From Leucothrix mucor DSM 2157 (GTDB lineage: Bacteria > Pseudomonadota > Gammaproteobacteria > Thiotrichales > Thiotrichaceae), in contig NZ_ATTE01000001.1 of the NCBI RefSeq assembly GCF_000419525.1, forward strand, positions 930,001-994,000: a stretch of DNA of 64,000 nucleotides. Reading direction: 5' to 3'. The notes under the pieces were generated by a model that saw nothing but the letters and a program-made list of their open reading frames with translations, searched no databases and was not told the DNA's origin. Position numbers and translations under genes: made by a program. Shown here one piece after another: positions 62,867 to 64,000 of the stretch; within the stretch, counting starts at the first letter, position 1, and every line of letters begins with the position of its first letter.

Positions 62867-62882
62867 TGGAAAAGGTATTCCA
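62867..62882. promoter_or_regulatory. Candidate IolR-type operator
   Basis: TGGAA-AAGGTA-TTCCA contains GGAA-N6-TTCC with arms extended by one base. It lies 36 bp upstream of the iolG start. The same pattern has been reported for RpiR-type IolR regulators in rhizobia. No regulator gene lies in the window. Confidence 0.55.
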
Positions 62883-63049
62883 AGGGCGATCAAAAATCAA
62901 TTTAATTTGTAATAATTATTCCATTTTTAAAAATTATAGAATAATATGTTCTAAAAAATGTAGTTCTGAAGTTTTTTTGGGTAGGTCCGACAAGCTGGAA
63001 AGTTTGGAATATTTACCATTTTTGTTATGTAAATCTAGGAGGATTAATC

Positions 63050-63997
63050 ATGAAGAAAGTATTAAGTATGGCTGCTTTAGCTGTGTCTGTAGCATTAGGT
63101 GGCTCTACTGCGTTCGCGGCATCTCATAGCGAATCAGAAATCAATATCACGGTCGTTTCCCACGGTCAGGCCAATGACGCGTTTTGGTCAGTGGTCAAAA
63201 ATGGGGTTGAAGCAGCCGGTAAAGATATGGGCGTGAATGTGGATTATCGCTCACCAGAAACCTTCAATATGGTAGCCATGTCATCGCTAATCGATGCCGC
63301 AGTTAACCAAGAACCAGATGGCTTAGTGGTTTCGATTCCAGATGGCGATGCACTGGCAACAGCGATTCAAAAAGCCGTTGCAGCGGGTATTCCAGTGGTT
63401 TCTATGAACTCCGGTTCTAGCGTATCTGCCAAGTTGGGCGCACTGCTTCATGTTGGTCAGGAAGAGTTTGATGCGGGTAAAAAAGCCGGTGCAAAACTCA
63501 AAGAACTCGGCGGAACTAAAGCGCTCTGCGTTAACCACGAAGTGGGAAATGTCTCGCTAGATCAACGTTGTGCAGGTTTTGCTGAAGGCTTCGGCGCTTC
63601 AGAAGTACTGCCTACCACCAATGATCCAGGGGATATCAAATCCAAGCTGAAAGCCGCAATGTCTAAAGATGAAGATGTTGATACGGTTCTGACGTTGGGT
63701 GCTAGCACCGCAGGTGAGCCAGCACTAGCCGCGATTGAAGAGATGGGCCAAACCGGCGACATCAAAATCGGTACATTCGATATGTCAGCTAACTTCCTGC
63801 AAGCCGTTGCAGATGGTAAAGCGGCATTCTGTATTGATCAGCAGCAGTACCTACAAGGCTATCTGCCAGTGTCGTTCTTAGCACTGCATGCACGCTTTGG
63901 TTTAATGCCGGGGGGCGATGTGGCTTCAGGTCCAAACCTGATCACTAAAGACAAAGCCGCTCAGGTTGTTGAGCTAGCAGCAAAAGGTATTCGTTAA
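63050..63997 (+). CDS. Sugar ABC transporter periplasmic binding protein (inositol-like)
   Basis: This 315-residue type I periplasmic binding protein has a signal peptide cut near AFAA. It opens with INITVVSHGQANDAFWSVVK and has the DGLVVSIPDGDALATAI loop, AGIPVVSMNSGS and a late IGTFDMSANFLQAV, all typical of ribose/inositol-binding proteins. AGGAGG lies just before the ATG. Being divergent from iolG suggests that it carries inositol or a related cyclitol to an ABC importer whose other genes should follow beyond the window. The last codon is within the window and the reading frame is complete. Confidence 0.85.
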   Translation: MKKVLSMAALAVSVALGGSTAFAASHSESEINITVVSHGQANDAFWSVVKNGVEAAGKDMGVNVDYRSPETFNMVAMSSLIDAAVNQEPDGLVVSIPDGDALATAIQKAVAAGIPVVSMNSGSSVSAKLGALLHVGQEEFDAGKKAGAKLKELGGTKALCVNHEVGNVSLDQRCAGFAEGFGASEVLPTTNDPGDIKSKLKAAMSKDEDVDTVLTLGASTAGEPALAAIEEMGQTGDIKIGTFDMSANFLQAVADGKAAFCIDQQQYLQGYLPVSFLALHARFGLMPGGDVASGPNLITKDKAAQVVELAAKGIR

Positions 63998-64000
63998 TCC

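Overview
The window reads as chromosomal DNA of a gammaproteobacterium with moderate GC. The respiratory formate dehydrogenase cluster, sulfide:quinone oxidoreductase, E. coli-like yehZYXW transporter order, AcpH, Rep and YgiQ all fit. A marine sulfur-oxidising Thiotrichales-type organism (Leucothrix-like) is my guess; that is an inference from gene content. I saw no rRNA, tRNA or CRISPR array.

Layout. 0-1.4 kb: an IS256-family insertion sequence with recognisable terminal inverted repeats. 1.5-5.3 kb: small envelope and signalling genes (LprI-like protein, diguanylate cyclase, TPR protein, Gln/Arg-rich secreted protein). 5.4-16.4 kb: a CaiB/BaiF CoA-transferase and an eight-cistron formate dehydrogenase operon (DUF3305, DUF3306-ferredoxin fusion, TorD-like chaperone, small Tat protein, alpha, beta, gamma), with a divergent excisionase-type regulator that probably controls it. 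16.5-19.1 kb: ygiQ, apparently leaderless, and a small membrane protein. 19.2-23.2 kb: a yehZYXW-type osmoprotectant ABC transporter operon. 23.3-28.2 kb: a 1624-residue secreted multidomain protein. Three copies of a 69-bp palindromic repeat, with compensatory arm changes, lie on both sides of these two loci.

28.5-31.5 kb: single metabolic genes (Gfo/Idh/MocA oxidoreductase, double cupin, an SDR lacking the usual YxxxK, a DUF2007 zinc-ribbon protein). 31.8-35.9 kb: a nitrilase-fold amidohydrolase, a C45 Ntn acyltransferase and an ATP-grasp ligase, which together look like an uncharacterised amide-making and amide-breaking system. 36.2-43.9 kb: housekeeping and envelope genes (flippase, SH3 protein, rep, aminotransferase-DHH-acpH operon). 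44.1-48.7 kb: a two-gene McrBC-type modification-dependent restriction system with an EVE-like N-terminal reader, followed by a secreted ankyrin protein. 49-55.2 kb: a 7TM diguanylate cyclase, and LysR-DoxX-YgiD and SIP-LysR gene groups.

55.4-61.7 kb: a His/Cys-rich protein with a GDCCVxC protein (probably metal or thiol related), a fused indolepyruvate:ferredoxin oxidoreductase, and a phosphatase-like/SQR fusion. 61.8-64 kb: iolG and a divergent sugar-binding protein, with a GGAA-N6-TTCC operator candidate between them, suggesting inositol catabolism.

The most unusual items are the 69-bp palindromic repeat family, the ATP-grasp/C45/nitrilase cluster, the EVE-McrBC system, and two gene fusions (DUF3306-ferredoxin, phosphatase-SQR). 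Each fusion keeps an in-frame ATG with a Shine-Dalgarno at the domain junction. All family calls come from reading the protein sequences; no database search was run.
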